64,000 nt of DNA, from contig JADJJY010000004.1 of assembly GCA_016706275.1 (NCBI GenBank), positions 124,001 to 188,000 of the forward strand, given 5' to 3'. The stretch's first letter is position 1; each line of letters starts with the position of its first letter. A model generated the notes under the pieces. The model was not told the DNA's origin. It worked only from the letters and a program-made list of their open reading frames with translations, and ran no database searches. Shown here piece by piece: positions 26,122-34,366 of the stretch. Source of the stretch: Chloracidobacterium sp. (lineage in GTDB: Bacteria; Acidobacteriota; Blastocatellia; Pyrinomonadales; Pyrinomonadaceae). The translations under genes and the position numbers were made by a program.

Positions 26122-27435
26122 CTAAGGTGTCGGGTTAGATCTAACAAGTTTTCTAAATCCATCAGAATCCATCAACAGCTCCACCTCTTCTCTTGCCCAT
26201 GGCGAATATCCGTTAGCGGGGTCGGCTACATCCTGAACAAACTGCTCCCAATCAACCCATCGTACATCATTGACCTCGGCGGGATTTGGATTCGGTACTG
26301 CGTCGGTAAATCCAACCAGCACAGGGCAGATCTCGTTCTCGACCACACCGTCTTTTTCAGCACGATAGCGAAAATCCGGCAAGATGACATCGAGTTTGAC
26401 GCCTGTGATGCCGAGTTCGTATTTCAAACGGCGTTTTGCAGCATTGACAACCGTTCCGTGCAGCATCACATGGCCGCAGCACGAATTTGACCATACGCCG
26501 GGCCATGTTTTTTTGGTTAACGCACGCTGCTGTAACAGGAGTTCGCCTTTTCCATTGAAAAGAAAGATGGAAAATGCCCGGTGGCGTTTTGTGTCGCCGT
26601 CGTGGGCGGCGAGTTTTGGGGCGGTGCCAATAGCGTTATTGGCCTCGTCAACATAGACGATCATATCGTCAAACGCGTAGCGATACCGCATGTAATACGC
26701 CGCTAGCATCAAAAGCACGACCATTCCGATCATCACCGGAATCCACATCCCAGAAAAAAAGGCGATCGCCGACCAAAAGAAAATGATAAAAAAGGTGCTT
26801 GAGATTAGTTGTGCCGGGGCGGGCAAGAGCGGCTTTCTAAAAAAAGTAAAGATCTCTAAAACGGCCGCCCCGACCGCTCCGGAAAACAACCATCCGGCAA
26901 AGTTGGACATTGGCACGCCATAAAACGCTCCGCCGCCCTCATAACGCCAAAACCCGATCTTGACCGCTCCCGGATCCAGCACCAGATCAAAAACGACGAG
27001 GATGATCGAGACTAAGATCATCCGCACCGCCCATAACCGACCGCCCGTTACCAGTCTTGCCGCAATCCCATAAGCCGCCAAAACAAGCGGCGTCCACGCC
27101 AGAAAAACGGTCCAAGGCGTTAGGCCAAACAACCGATAACCGAGCAGTTCCGAATAACCAAAATGCCCATACGGAAATCCCGTGATCATCGCCGACGTCT
27201 CGATCGCGAGGGCCAAAACGCCCAGTATCCCAAACAACAAAACCGCATCACGCCGCCCGAGCCACATCACCGTCGCCCAAAACACGGGTATTGCAAACAG
27301 GATCACGTTAATACCCGACACAAATCGAGCCTCCGGCGGAATGACGACATTCGCCATAAAAAACGCGCCGGTCGCGAGTATCACTAGGATAAACCCGCCA
27401 ATGATCAATTGAGTTTTCGTCAACAAATATCTCAA
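26122..27435 (-). CDS. CruF-like carotenoid enzyme fused to type 1 isopentenyl-diphosphate isomerase
   Basis: 437 residues, two parts. Residues about 1-260 form a seven- to eight-helix membrane protein of the CruF/carotenoid biosynthesis family (MITGFPYGHFGYSELLGYRL; DLVLDPGAVKIGFWRYEGGG; YGVPMSNFAGWLFSG), which in homologues hydrates the ends of acyclic carotenoids. Residues about 265-437 are a soluble Idi NUDIX domain: HRAFSIFLFNGKGELLLQQR, NSCCGH with the catalytic Cys, and the Glu-bearing VENEICPVLVG. The Idi part appears complete, so it should convert IPP to DMAPP. It is divergent from the UbiA-type gene and near crtI/crtB. Both family calls are firm; the fusion is the unusual part. Confidence 0.85.
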   Translation of the reverse strand: MRYLLTKTQLIIGGFILVILATGAFFMANVVIPPEARFVSGINVILFAIPVFWATVMWLGRRDAVLLFGILGVLALAIETSAMITGFPYGHFGYSELLGYRLFGLTPWTVFLAWTPLVLAAYGIAARLVTGGRLWAVRMILVSIILVVFDLVLDPGAVKIGFWRYEGGGAFYGVPMSNFAGWLFSGAVGAAVLEIFTFFRKPLLPAPAQLISSTFFIIFFWSAIAFFSGMWIPVMIGMVVLLMLAAYYMRYRYAFDDMIVYVDEANNAIGTAPKLAAHDGDTKRHRAFSIFLFNGKGELLLQQRALTKKTWPGVWSNSCCGHVMLHGTVVNAAKRRLKYELGITGVKLDVILPDFRYRAEKDGVVENEICPVLVGFTDAVPNPNPAEVNDVRWVDWEQFVQDVADPANGYSPWAREEVELLMDSDGFRKLVRSNPTP

Positions 27436-27476
27436 ATTGTTAATTAGTAATTACTAATTGATAATTGGTAATTAGC
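27436..27476. repeat. AT-rich TAATTAGT repeat in the carotenoid divergent promoter region
   Basis: Overlapping direct and inverted copies of TAATTAGTAATTACTAATT-like units fill most of the 63-base gap between the divergent CruF-Idi and UbiA-type genes, so promoters for both must lie in or beside it. Confidence 0.5.
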
Positions 27477-27498
27477 TCTCGACGTACCTGATCGAAAT

Positions 27499-28335
27499 AT
27501 GCGATTTTTGCTAAAAGTCAGCCGACCGCGATTTTGGTTCTACATCTTCGGCCCGTATATTGTCGGGCTTGTCGCCGCCGCCGAGTATCCGCAGCAACTG
27601 TACAAGCTGATCTATCTCTTATTCGGGATCTATTTCACCTTTCCCGCAAATCTGCTCGTTTATGGCGTCAACGACATTTTCGATTATGAGACGGACAAGC
27701 TAAACGAAAAAAAGAGCGATTACGAAACCCTCGTCGCCCCGGAACGCCGATCAAAACTTTGGCTGGCGATCTTTGCGGCAAATATTGCGTTTGCAGGTAT
27801 TTTATTCCTCAACAATTTGCCCGCAGTCATTGCCGGTGCCGCGTTTCTCTTTTTCTCGATCTTCTATTCCGCTACGCCGATACGGGCAAAAACAAAACCA
27901 TTTCTCGATTCGGCATTTAATATCCTTTACGTTCTACCCGGCGTCTTTGCCTATTCGCTCGTCACCGGACAATTTCCACCTGCGTCGATCGTCATAGCCG
28001 CCGGTTGCTGGACCGCTGCGATGCACGCTTATTCTGCGATTCCCGATATCGATGCTGACAAAGCGGCTGGCCTGAAAACTATCGCGACCGTCTGCGGCCC
28101 TTATCTCACGCTCGCGATCTGCGCGGTGTTGTACGCGACAGCGGCCGTCATCGCGGCGGAATATTTGGGCTTTGCAAGCATCATGATCGGCTTTGCCTAT
28201 GTCCTGCTGATGCTCGCCTCAGCTAGATCGGTCAAAACAGGAACACTTTTCAAATTATACCGCTCATTTCCGCTCATCAACGTCGCGGCTGGCTTTGTCA
28301 TATTCTGGAACATCGCCCTCGACAAACTACTCTAG
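27499..28335 (+). CDS. UbiA-family prenyltransferase, lycopene elongase-like
   Basis: 278 residues, about eight transmembrane helices. The two Asp-rich prenyl-diphosphate sites are NDIFDYETD (about 56-64) and DIDADKAAG (about 184-192). The opening KVSRPRFWFYIFGPYIVG and the YSATPIRAKTKPFLDS segment resemble LyeJ/CrtEb lycopene elongases, which add C5 units to lycopene to make C50 carotenoids. Menaquinone and heme prenyltransferases share the fold, but carotenoid genes on both sides favour the elongase reading. Its TAG stop shares the CTAG at 28332-28335 with the crtI stop. Confidence 0.82.
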   Translation: MRFLLKVSRPRFWFYIFGPYIVGLVAAAEYPQQLYKLIYLLFGIYFTFPANLLVYGVNDIFDYETDKLNEKKSDYETLVAPERRSKLWLAIFAANIAFAGILFLNNLPAVIAGAAFLFFSIFYSATPIRAKTKPFLDSAFNILYVLPGVFAYSLVTGQFPPASIVIAAGCWTAAMHAYSAIPDIDADKAAGLKTIATVCGPYLTLAICAVLYATAAVIAAEYLGFASIMIGFAYVLLMLASARSVKTGTLFKLYRSFPLINVAAGFVIFWNIALDKLL

Positions 28336-29834
28336 AGCGATTCCAGCGGTTCGGCGGTCGTGATATTGTGCACCCGTTTATACGCAAGCTCCGCACTTAT
28401 CAAACAAATCTGTGTACCAATGCCCGGATTGGTCCCGGCCCCGACATAAAAGAGATTATCGACCATTTTTGACTTATTTTTGGGACGGAATATCGCCGTC
28501 TGACGAAGTGTGTGGGCTAATCCAAGAGCCGAGCCTTTGAAAGCGTTATAATCAGCGGCAAAATTTTCGACCGTGTAAATGCGTTTGTATTCGATCTTTC
28601 CCCTAAGCCCCGGCAGGTTCATTTCCTGCTCCATCAAAGCCAAAACCCGGTCGGCGTACATCTCTTTTTGCTCGTCTGTGATCTCAAGATCCGACGCTAT
28701 CGGCACGAGCACAAACAGATTTTCCTTACCCTCCGGAGCAACCGACGGGTCGGTTACGCTCGGTGCACATACATATAATGACGGCTCATCGGGCAGACAA
28801 GGGTCTTTGTAAATCTCGTCAAAATTCTTACGCCAGTCTTCGCTAAATAGTAGATTGTGATGGACGAGGCTCGGCAGTTTTCCCGAAACGCCAAGATACA
28901 TTATGAAAGCAGACGGAGCCATCGTGCGCTTTTGCCAATATTTTTCTTTATGCGTTTGCTGCGGAATGTCGAGAAGCCGCGTCTCAGTAAACCACATATC
29001 CGCATTCGAGATAACCATATCGGCGTCGATGACCTCGCCGCCTTCGACCCTTACGCCGACCGCCTTTCCGTCGCGGACAATTATCTTGTCAACCGGCGAA
29101 TTCGTCCGCAAAACGGCTCCGTTTTTCTCGGTAATATTTGCGAGAGCTTTGATCAGCTCGTAAAAACCGCCCTGCGGATAAAATACGCCTTGGTTAAAAT
29201 CCATGTGCGACATCAGGTTGTAGAGGGCCGGTGCCTCGTACGGCGAGGTGCCGAGAAAGACCATCGTGTATTCCATGACCTGCTGCAGCTTTTTCGAAGT
29301 GAAAAATTTCGAAACGAACTTATGCATCGTTGAGAAAACCGACAGCTTTTGCCCCTCGGTCATCACCCGCTTGTTGAAAAAATCCCAGATGCGGTCGTAG
29401 TTTTTGAACATGAAACTCTGCGTCGCGACCTCATACTGATATTTCGATTGCTTGAGGTACGCACGCAGCTTTTCGCCCGCTCCGGGTTCGATCGCTTCGA
29501 ACGTGGCGGTGTCTTTTTCAATGTCCGAATTGATATCAAGCGGATCACCGTTTTTGCGAAAAAAGATCCGGTAGGACGGCGAGAGCCGTTTTAATTCGAG
29601 ATGATCCTCGACTCGTTCGCCGACGAGGTTAAAATAATGTTCAAAAATATCGGGTGCGAGATACCACGACGGCCCCATGTCGAACTTAAAACCGTCATGT
29701 TCAAAAATATTTGCCCGCCCGCCGAGATTGGCATTTTTCTCGACCACGGTCACATCGTAGCCTTTGCGGGCAAAAAGACCGGCGGCCCCAAGACCGCCGA
29801 TCCCTGCCCCGATAATGACAACCTTTTTATTCAT
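28332..29834 (-). CDS. crtI: CrtI-type carotenoid desaturase (phytoene desaturase)
   Basis: About 500 residues from ATG 29834; a GTG at 29840 is also in frame. FAD-binding N-terminus VVIIGAGIGGLGAAGLFARKGYDV, then KNANLGGRANIFEHDGFKFDMGPSWY, and the C-terminal motif NLFYVGAGTNPGIGTQICLISAELA identify the CrtI family. It converts phytoene to lycopene; a homologue may also do the 3,4-desaturation (CrtD step) of C50 synthesis, but I see no second desaturase here. It overlaps the crtB end by 8 bases, giving a crtB-crtI operon. Confidence 0.92.
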   Translation of the reverse strand: MNKKVVIIGAGIGGLGAAGLFARKGYDVTVVEKNANLGGRANIFEHDGFKFDMGPSWYLAPDIFEHYFNLVGERVEDHLELKRLSPSYRIFFRKNGDPLDINSDIEKDTATFEAIEPGAGEKLRAYLKQSKYQYEVATQSFMFKNYDRIWDFFNKRVMTEGQKLSVFSTMHKFVSKFFTSKKLQQVMEYTMVFLGTSPYEAPALYNLMSHMDFNQGVFYPQGGFYELIKALANITEKNGAVLRTNSPVDKIIVRDGKAVGVRVEGGEVIDADMVISNADMWFTETRLLDIPQQTHKEKYWQKRTMAPSAFIMYLGVSGKLPSLVHHNLLFSEDWRKNFDEIYKDPCLPDEPSLYVCAPSVTDPSVAPEGKENLFVLVPIASDLEITDEQKEMYADRVLALMEQEMNLPGLRGKIEYKRIYTVENFAADYNAFKGSALGLAHTLRQTAIFRPKNKSKMVDNLFYVGAGTNPGIGTQICLISAELAYKRVHNITTAEPLESL

Positions 29835-30717
29835 AAACACCCACGAGTGCTTTCATCGACAGCCACAGTTTTTGCCGAAAATTTGTCCGGACCCGGCCGA
29901 GGTACACATTATAGTTTGCACGCTCGATTTGTCTTAATATGGCCTTGTAAAGGACGTAAGAAACCCGAACCGCCAACCGCCCACGCCACGCAAGCATCGG
30001 TATGCCGGGCAAAGCCTCACGATAGACCTCGCGATTTCGTTCGATCTGAAACTTAACAAAATCGACAAACCGTTCGTCATGCACACGGGCGGCTATATCA
30101 TCGGAGGCAAGCCCAAAACGCCGCAGTTCGTCCTGCGGCATATATACACGGCCAAGGTTCTCATAGTCCTCGCGGATATCACGCAGAAAATTGGTCAGCT
30201 GAAATGCGTAGCCTAGTTTGATCGCGTATGGAAATGCCGCCTCAGACGAAAATCCGACGATCCGAGTCACCATTAGCCCGATGACGCCCGCTGATCCGTA
30301 CATATAATCTTCAAGCTCGCCGTAATTTTCATACTCAAACTTCTCCTCGTCCATAAACATCGATCGAAGAAAAGCCTCGCCGACGTCGACCGGGATCTTG
30401 TATTTTAGGAACGTATGGACAATAGCGTTCATCACCGCATCAGAACTGCCGCCGACCGCCATCGCGGCCAGCCAACTCTGCCGCCATTCGGAGAGTTTGG
30501 CGAGCGTTTCCTGTTGCGAGCCCTTATCCGGATCGTCAACAATCTCGTCGGGAATGCGCGCAAACGCGTAGATGGCATAGATCCCATCACGCGTCTCACG
30601 CGGAAAAAACTGGGTCGCAAAATAAAAACTCGTTCCGTATTTACGCGTGATCGCCTTACATTCCTGCAAACCTTGGTCGATCAGTTTCGTGTCCTCTTGT
30701 CTTGAATCTAGCAACAT
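29827..30717 (-). CDS. crtB: Phytoene synthase
   Basis: 296 residues. It condenses two geranylgeranyl diphosphates to phytoene, the first carotenoid step. The first Asp-rich motif is in FARIPDEIVDDPDKG (about 55) and the second in LTNFLRDIREDYENLGRVYMP (about 175), both intact. The opening FYFATQFFPRETRDGIYAIYAFAR is characteristic of the trans-isoprenyl synthase head-to-head group. Squalene synthases share the fold, but the operon with crtI makes phytoene synthase the better call. Confidence 0.93.
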   Translation of the reverse strand: MLLDSRQEDTKLIDQGLQECKAITRKYGTSFYFATQFFPRETRDGIYAIYAFARIPDEIVDDPDKGSQQETLAKLSEWRQSWLAAMAVGGSSDAVMNAIVHTFLKYKIPVDVGEAFLRSMFMDEEKFEYENYGELEDYMYGSAGVIGLMVTRIVGFSSEAAFPYAIKLGYAFQLTNFLRDIREDYENLGRVYMPQDELRRFGLASDDIAARVHDERFVDFVKFQIERNREVYREALPGIPMLAWRGRLAVRVSYVLYKAILRQIERANYNVYLGRVRTNFRQKLWLSMKALVGVYE

Positions 30718-30862
30718 TGTATTAAGTTCTCCGGCCAGACCTCTGACGGTTTTTCACAATAATATAACCTAAACCATCGTTATTCGGACACAGCGGCAAA
30801 CCGGATTCATTTTTTTTCGACGCCGATCCGCATGGTATGATTGGATTCTTCAGGTTTTGTCT

Positions 30863-31393
30863 ATGCCAACTACCTTATCATCAAAATCAATTTACAAGGG
30901 CCGAATTTTTGACCTCCGCGTCGATAAGATCCGCGAGGGCGATGTCGAATATGAGCGTGAGATCGTCGCTCACAACGGAAGTGCTGTGATCGTGCCGGTA
31001 TTTGAGGATATGACGGTCGCGTTGGTTCGGCAGTATCGTCACGCGGCGGGTAAGTATTTGCTGGAGATACCGGCGGGGACGCTGGAGCTTGGCGAAGATC
31101 CGCGAACAGGTGCGATCCGCGAGCTAGAAGAGGAGATCGGCGTCACCGCAGAAAAGGTTGAAAAGTTGTGCGAATTTTACATATCGCCCGGATTTCTGAC
31201 CGAAAAGATGTATGTCTATCTAGCCACCGGCTTGACCGAGACGTCGCAAAATCTCGACGCAGATGAGTTTATCGAGATCGAACGCCTCTCATTTCCCGAC
31301 ATTTTCAACCGCATCCGCTCCGGCGAGATCGAAGACGCAAAAACCATCGCCGGCACCGCCCTTGCCGGTTCGCGTTTTGGGTTCACGCTTTAA
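30863..31393 (+). CDS. NUDIX hydrolase, ADP-ribose pyrophosphatase type
   Basis: 176 residues from ATG 30863; TTG 30857 is also in frame. It has a perfect NUDIX box (GTLELGEDPRTGAIRELEEE then IGV, residues about 70-92), preceded by VRQYRHAAGKYLLEIPAG, as in ADP-ribose/ADP-sugar pyrophosphatases. Likely hydrolyses ADP-ribose to AMP and ribose 5-phosphate. It stands alone upstream of the rplM promoter. Confidence 0.88.
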   Translation: MPTTLSSKSIYKGRIFDLRVDKIREGDVEYEREIVAHNGSAVIVPVFEDMTVALVRQYRHAAGKYLLEIPAGTLELGEDPRTGAIRELEEEIGVTAEKVEKLCEFYISPGFLTEKMYVYLATGLTETSQNLDADEFIEIERLSFPDIFNRIRSGEIEDAKTIAGTALAGSRFGFTL

Positions 31394-31405
31394 CGCCGTA
31401 TCCAC

Positions 31406-31434
31406 TTGACCTCTACTTCCGTTTTCGATATTCT
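31406..31434 (+). promoter_or_regulatory. Promoter for the rplM-rpsI operon
   Basis: -35 TTGACC (31406-31411), 17-base spacer, -10 TATTCT (31429-31434). The leader to ATG 31481 is about 40 bases. Confidence 0.5.
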
Positions 31435-31480
31435 ATGCGTTCGCATTTTTGCGGATATTTCTATCAGTGTGTGTGTGAAT

Positions 31481-31918
31481 ATGAGTACTACTTACTTTCC
31501 TAGCGGAAAAGGTTTAGCAGAAAATCGCAAATGGCTCGTCGTTGATGCCAAAGGCAAAACGGTCGGACGTCTGGCAACTGAGGTCGCACGAATCCTGTCG
31601 GGCAAGAACAATCCGGCATGGACGCCTTTCCTTGATATGGGTGACCACTGCGTTGTCATCAACGCCCGTCACGCCAAGTTTACGGGTGCAAAGAACGACC
31701 AAAAGATCTATTACCGTCACACGCTGTATCCAGGCGGTCTGCGTGAGACGACGGTCAAAGAAATGTTTGAGACCAAGCCTGAAAAGGTTATCGAGCTCGC
31801 CGTCAAAGGCATGCTGCCGAAAACCAAACTAGGCAAAGCAATGGGCAAGAAATTAAAAGTGTACGCGGATGCTGAGCATAGACACATCGCTCAGAAACCG
31901 GAAACGAGAGAATTATAG
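31481..31918 (+). CDS. rplM: Ribosomal protein uL13
   Basis: 145 residues from ATG 31481; an in-frame start at 31406 would lie in the promoter. Conserved core RKWLVVDAKGKTVGRLATEVARILSGK (given by position 40-66 of the open frame; key part GKTVGRLATEVA), YYRHTLYPGGLRE, and VKGMLPKTKLGKAMGKKLKVY identify L13. Binds 23S rRNA early in 50S assembly. Followed by rpsI as in most bacteria, but the two are separated by a 73-base repeat. Confidence 0.96.
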   Translation: MSTTYFPSGKGLAENRKWLVVDAKGKTVGRLATEVARILSGKNNPAWTPFLDMGDHCVVINARHAKFTGAKNDQKIYYRHTLYPGGLRETTVKEMFETKPEKVIELAVKGMLPKTKLGKAMGKKLKVYADAEHRHIAQKPETREL

Positions 31919-31989
31919 TTGTCAGTAGTCGGTTGTCAGTTGTCGGAAAGATCCTGCAACTGACAACTGACCACCGACAACCGACAACT
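31917..31989. repeat. GTTGTCAG-type inverted repeat between rplM and rpsI
   Basis: Tandem copies of GTTGTCRG on the left and their reverse complements on the right (CAACTGACAACTGACC, CCGACAACCGACAACT) form a long imperfect hairpin. It spans the rplM stop codon and ends 8 bases before the rpsI start. Confidence 0.75.
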
Positions 31990-31997
31990 ACAAAGAT

Positions 31998-32390
31998 ATG
32001 GCAGACATTCAGTATTACGGCACAGGCCGCAGAAAAACTTCGACAGCACGCGTTTATCTTCGTCCGGGCAGCGGCAAGATCCTTGTCAACAAGCGCGATT
32101 TTAACTCGTATTTCCCCAACGAAGCGTTGCAGATGATCATTCGTCAGCCGCTGACTTTGACGGAAACGGTCGAGCAGTTCGACATTTTGGTAAACGTCGA
32201 TGGCGGCGGACAGGCCGGACAGGCCGGTGCGGTCCGTCACGGCATTACGCGTGCCCTGATGGAATTTAACGCTGACCTGCGTCCTGCACTCAAAAAAGCA
32301 GGCCTCGTCACACGCGACCCGCGTCAGAAAGAACGTAAGAAATACGGGCAGAAAGGTGCCCGTGCGAGATTCCAGTTCTCGAAACGTTAA
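31998..32390 (+). CDS. rpsI: Ribosomal protein uS9
   Basis: 130 residues, typical. IQYYGTGRRKTSTARVYLRP at the start, VNVDGGGQAGQAGAVRHGI, and the basic C-terminal tail QKGARARFQFSKR that reaches the ribosomal P site. No clear Shine-Dalgarno: the bases before ATG are the end of the repeat and ACAAAGAT. Confidence 0.96.
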   Translation: MADIQYYGTGRRKTSTARVYLRPGSGKILVNKRDFNSYFPNEALQMIIRQPLTLTETVEQFDILVNVDGGGQAGQAGAVRHGITRALMEFNADLRPALKKAGLVTRDPRQKERKKYGQKGARARFQFSKR

Positions 32391-32397
32391 TTTTATC

Positions 32398-32431
32398 GTT
32401 CAGAGTGCTCGACTTGTCGGGCACTCTGAAC
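32398..32431 (+). promoter_or_regulatory. Long hairpin upstream of rpsB
   Basis: GTTCAGAGTGC (32398-32408) pairs perfectly with GCACTCTGAAC (32421-32431). Inside, CGAC and GTCG also pair, with a U-G wobble between, making about 16 base pairs. There is no T-run behind it, so it is more likely a leader structure or a repeat than a terminator. Confidence 0.5.
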
Positions 32432-32513
32432 TTAATCCATCGCTGCGGCTCCTTTGGTTTATCGAGCAAGACCGCGGCGAGTACAAAAACCAGTAATTTA
32501 GGAGAATAAAGTT

Positions 32514-33509
32514 TTGGCAACAGTTACGATGAAAGAACTTCTCGAAGCAGGAGTTCACTTTGGCCACCAGGTTCGCCGTTGGAACCCGAAGATGAAAGAA
32601 TACATCTTTGGCGAACGCAACGGCATTTATATTATTGATCTGCAGAAAACGCAGAAGCTTTTCCGCGACGCTCTGAATTATGTGACGGAATCGCTCACCG
32701 AGCGTCCTAAGCAGAAAGTGCTGTTTGTCGGCACCAAGCGTCAGGCTCAGGAGGCCATTAAGGAAGAGGCCGAACGCTGCGGACAGTTTTACGTCAACAA
32801 CCGTTGGCTCGGCGGCTTGCTCACAAACTACGGCACCGTCCAGAAATCGATCCAAAAGCTAAAAGATATCGAAACGATGCGCGAAGACGGCCGTTTTGAG
32901 ATGCTCACTAAAAAAGAGCGTCTTGGGCTCGATCGCCAGTACGAGAGCCTGATGAAGAATCTCGCCGGCATCAAAGATATGAATGGCATGCCGGACATGA
33001 TGTTTATCATCGACGTCCGCAAAGAAGATATCGCCATTAAGGAAGCAAATCGTCTCGACATCCCTATCGTCGCGGTCGTTGATACAAATTGCTCGCCTGA
33101 TGGTATCGATCATGTTATTCCGGGTAACGACGACGCCTTACGTGCCATCCGTCTATTTGCTTCGCGTATCGCCGATGCGATCATTGAAGGCAAACAGGTC
33201 GGCACCGAAGGCAGCCAGATGATAGCTGAGGATACCGAAGCAGTCGAAGGCGAGGCACCAGTTGCCGAGACCGAGATCGCTCTGACGTCAATTCCTAAGG
33301 AATACCTGAGCGAAGACGAAAAAGCTGAGATCGAGTCTGCTGAAATTCCCGAAGAAGAGGAAGAGGCTGACGATGTGGTCGAAGCCGAGGCTGAAGCTGC
33401 TCCGGAAGCTGCGGCAACCGAGGAAACAGCAGTTGCTGAGGCTCCGGCGGAAACGGCCGAGGCAACCGAAGAAAAAACGGAAGAGAGCACCGAAGCAACG
33501 GCTAGCTAA
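32514..33509 (+). CDS. rpsB: Ribosomal protein uS2 with acidic C-terminal extension
   Basis: 331 residues; the normal bacterial S2 core is about 230-250 (MKELLEAGVHFGHQVRRWNP, FVGTKRQAQEAI, NNRWLGGLLTNY, DTNCSPDGIDHVIPGNDDA, all present). The last 85 or so residues are Glu/Ala/Thr-rich and not conserved. The start is TTG 32514, supported by AGGAGA about 10 bases upstream; ATG 32529 would remove conserved residues. First of rpsB-tsf-pyrH-frr. Confidence 0.95.
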   Translation: MATVTMKELLEAGVHFGHQVRRWNPKMKEYIFGERNGIYIIDLQKTQKLFRDALNYVTESLTERPKQKVLFVGTKRQAQEAIKEEAERCGQFYVNNRWLGGLLTNYGTVQKSIQKLKDIETMREDGRFEMLTKKERLGLDRQYESLMKNLAGIKDMNGMPDMMFIIDVRKEDIAIKEANRLDIPIVAVVDTNCSPDGIDHVIPGNDDALRAIRLFASRIADAIIEGKQVGTEGSQMIAEDTEAVEGEAPVAETEIALTSIPKEYLSEDEKAEIESAEIPEEEEEADDVVEAEAEAAPEAAATEETAVAEAPAETAEATEEKTEESTEATAS

Positions 33510-33530
33510 GCACATTTTTTATTTTTTCGA

Positions 33531-33577
33531 AGCGTGGCTCGTTTTCCGATGACGGTAAATTGGCTACGCTTTTTTAT
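33531..33577 (+). terminator. Candidate terminator/attenuator between rpsB and tsf
   Basis: AAGCGTGGCT (33531-33540) can pair with GGCTACGCTT (33563-33572), ten pairs with two wobbles. A nested CCG/CGG pair sits in the loop, and TTTTTT follows directly. It may reduce read-through from rpsB into tsf. Confidence 0.45.
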
Positions 33578-33613
33578 AGACAGAAATTATTTTTATCGTT
33601 TTGGAGTTAAGTT

Positions 33614-34276
33614 ATGGCAGAAGTAACAGCAAGTGCAGTAAAATCACTGCGTGAAAAATCGGGTGCGGGTATGGTCGATTGTAAAAACGCCCTCGTCGAA
33701 GCAAATGGCGACGAGAACGCGGCAATGGATCTGCTCCGCAAAAAAGGTATGGCACAGGCCGGCAAAAAAGCCGGACGCGTGACCGCTGAGGGTGCGGTCG
33801 GTTCGTACATCCACATGGGCGGCAAGGTCGGCGTGCTCGTCGAGATCAACTGCGAGAGCGATTTTGTTTCACGCGGCGAAGAGTTTCAACAGCTGGTCAA
33901 AGACGTTGCGATGCACATCGCTGCGACCGATCCGCGATACACTAATCGCGAAGACGTACCAGCCGGCGACCTCGACAAAGAGCGTGAGATCCTGATGGAA
34001 CAGCTCAAAAATGACCCGAAAAACGCCGGTAAGCCGGACGAAGTTTTAACAAAGATCATCGAGGGCCGTCTCAACAAGTTCTATGAAGACAACGTCTTGG
34101 TCGATCAGCCTTTCGTCAAAGATCCGTCGAAGACCGTCGGTGAGCTTGTGACCGAAAAGGTTTCGTCGATCAAAGAAAACATCTCGATCCGCCGCTTTTC
34201 GCGCTATAAAATGGGCGAAGGCATCGAAAAGAAAGCCGACGATTTCGCCGCCGAAGTCGCATCGATGGTTGGTTAG
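33614..34276 (+). CDS. tsf: Elongation factor Ts
   Basis: 220 residues, the shorter EF-Ts form. UBA-like N-terminus with VKSLREKSGAGMVDCKNALVEA and AMDLLRKKGMAQAGKKAGRVTAEG, then the core GKVGVLVEINCESDFVSRGEEF that contacts EF-Tu. It exchanges GDP on EF-Tu. Preceded by GGAGTTAAG. Normal position after rpsB. Confidence 0.96.
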   Translation: MAEVTASAVKSLREKSGAGMVDCKNALVEANGDENAAMDLLRKKGMAQAGKKAGRVTAEGAVGSYIHMGGKVGVLVEINCESDFVSRGEEFQQLVKDVAMHIAATDPRYTNREDVPAGDLDKEREILMEQLKNDPKNAGKPDEVLTKIIEGRLNKFYEDNVLVDQPFVKDPSKTVGELVTEKVSSIKENISIRRFSRYKMGEGIEKKADDFAAEVASMVG

Positions 34277-34366
34277 TTCGTTGAGTTCAGTGAGTTAATT
34301 GAGTTTATTGAGTCGTGAGAGTATTATTTCAACGAACTCAGTGAACTCAACAAACTCAATAAACTA
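34275..34366. repeat. GAGTTnAGTGAGTT-type inverted repeat between tsf and pyrH
   Basis: Left arm with tandem TTGAGTT/GTGAGTT units, right arm ACGAACTCAGTGAACTCAA and its continuation, with a centre of about 20 bases. It begins in the tsf stop codon and ends at the base before the pyrH start. Confidence 0.75.

Noticed and set aside
27499..28335. UbiA-type gene as a menaquinone or chlorophyll prenyltransferase
   Set aside because: Possible by fold, but neither quinone nor chlorophyll genes are nearby while carotenoid genes flank it on both sides; kept as the main alternative.
31917..31989. Repeat unit array considered as a CRISPR
   Set aside because: Units are 7-8 bases, there are no spacers of constant length and no cas genes; it is an inverted repeat.
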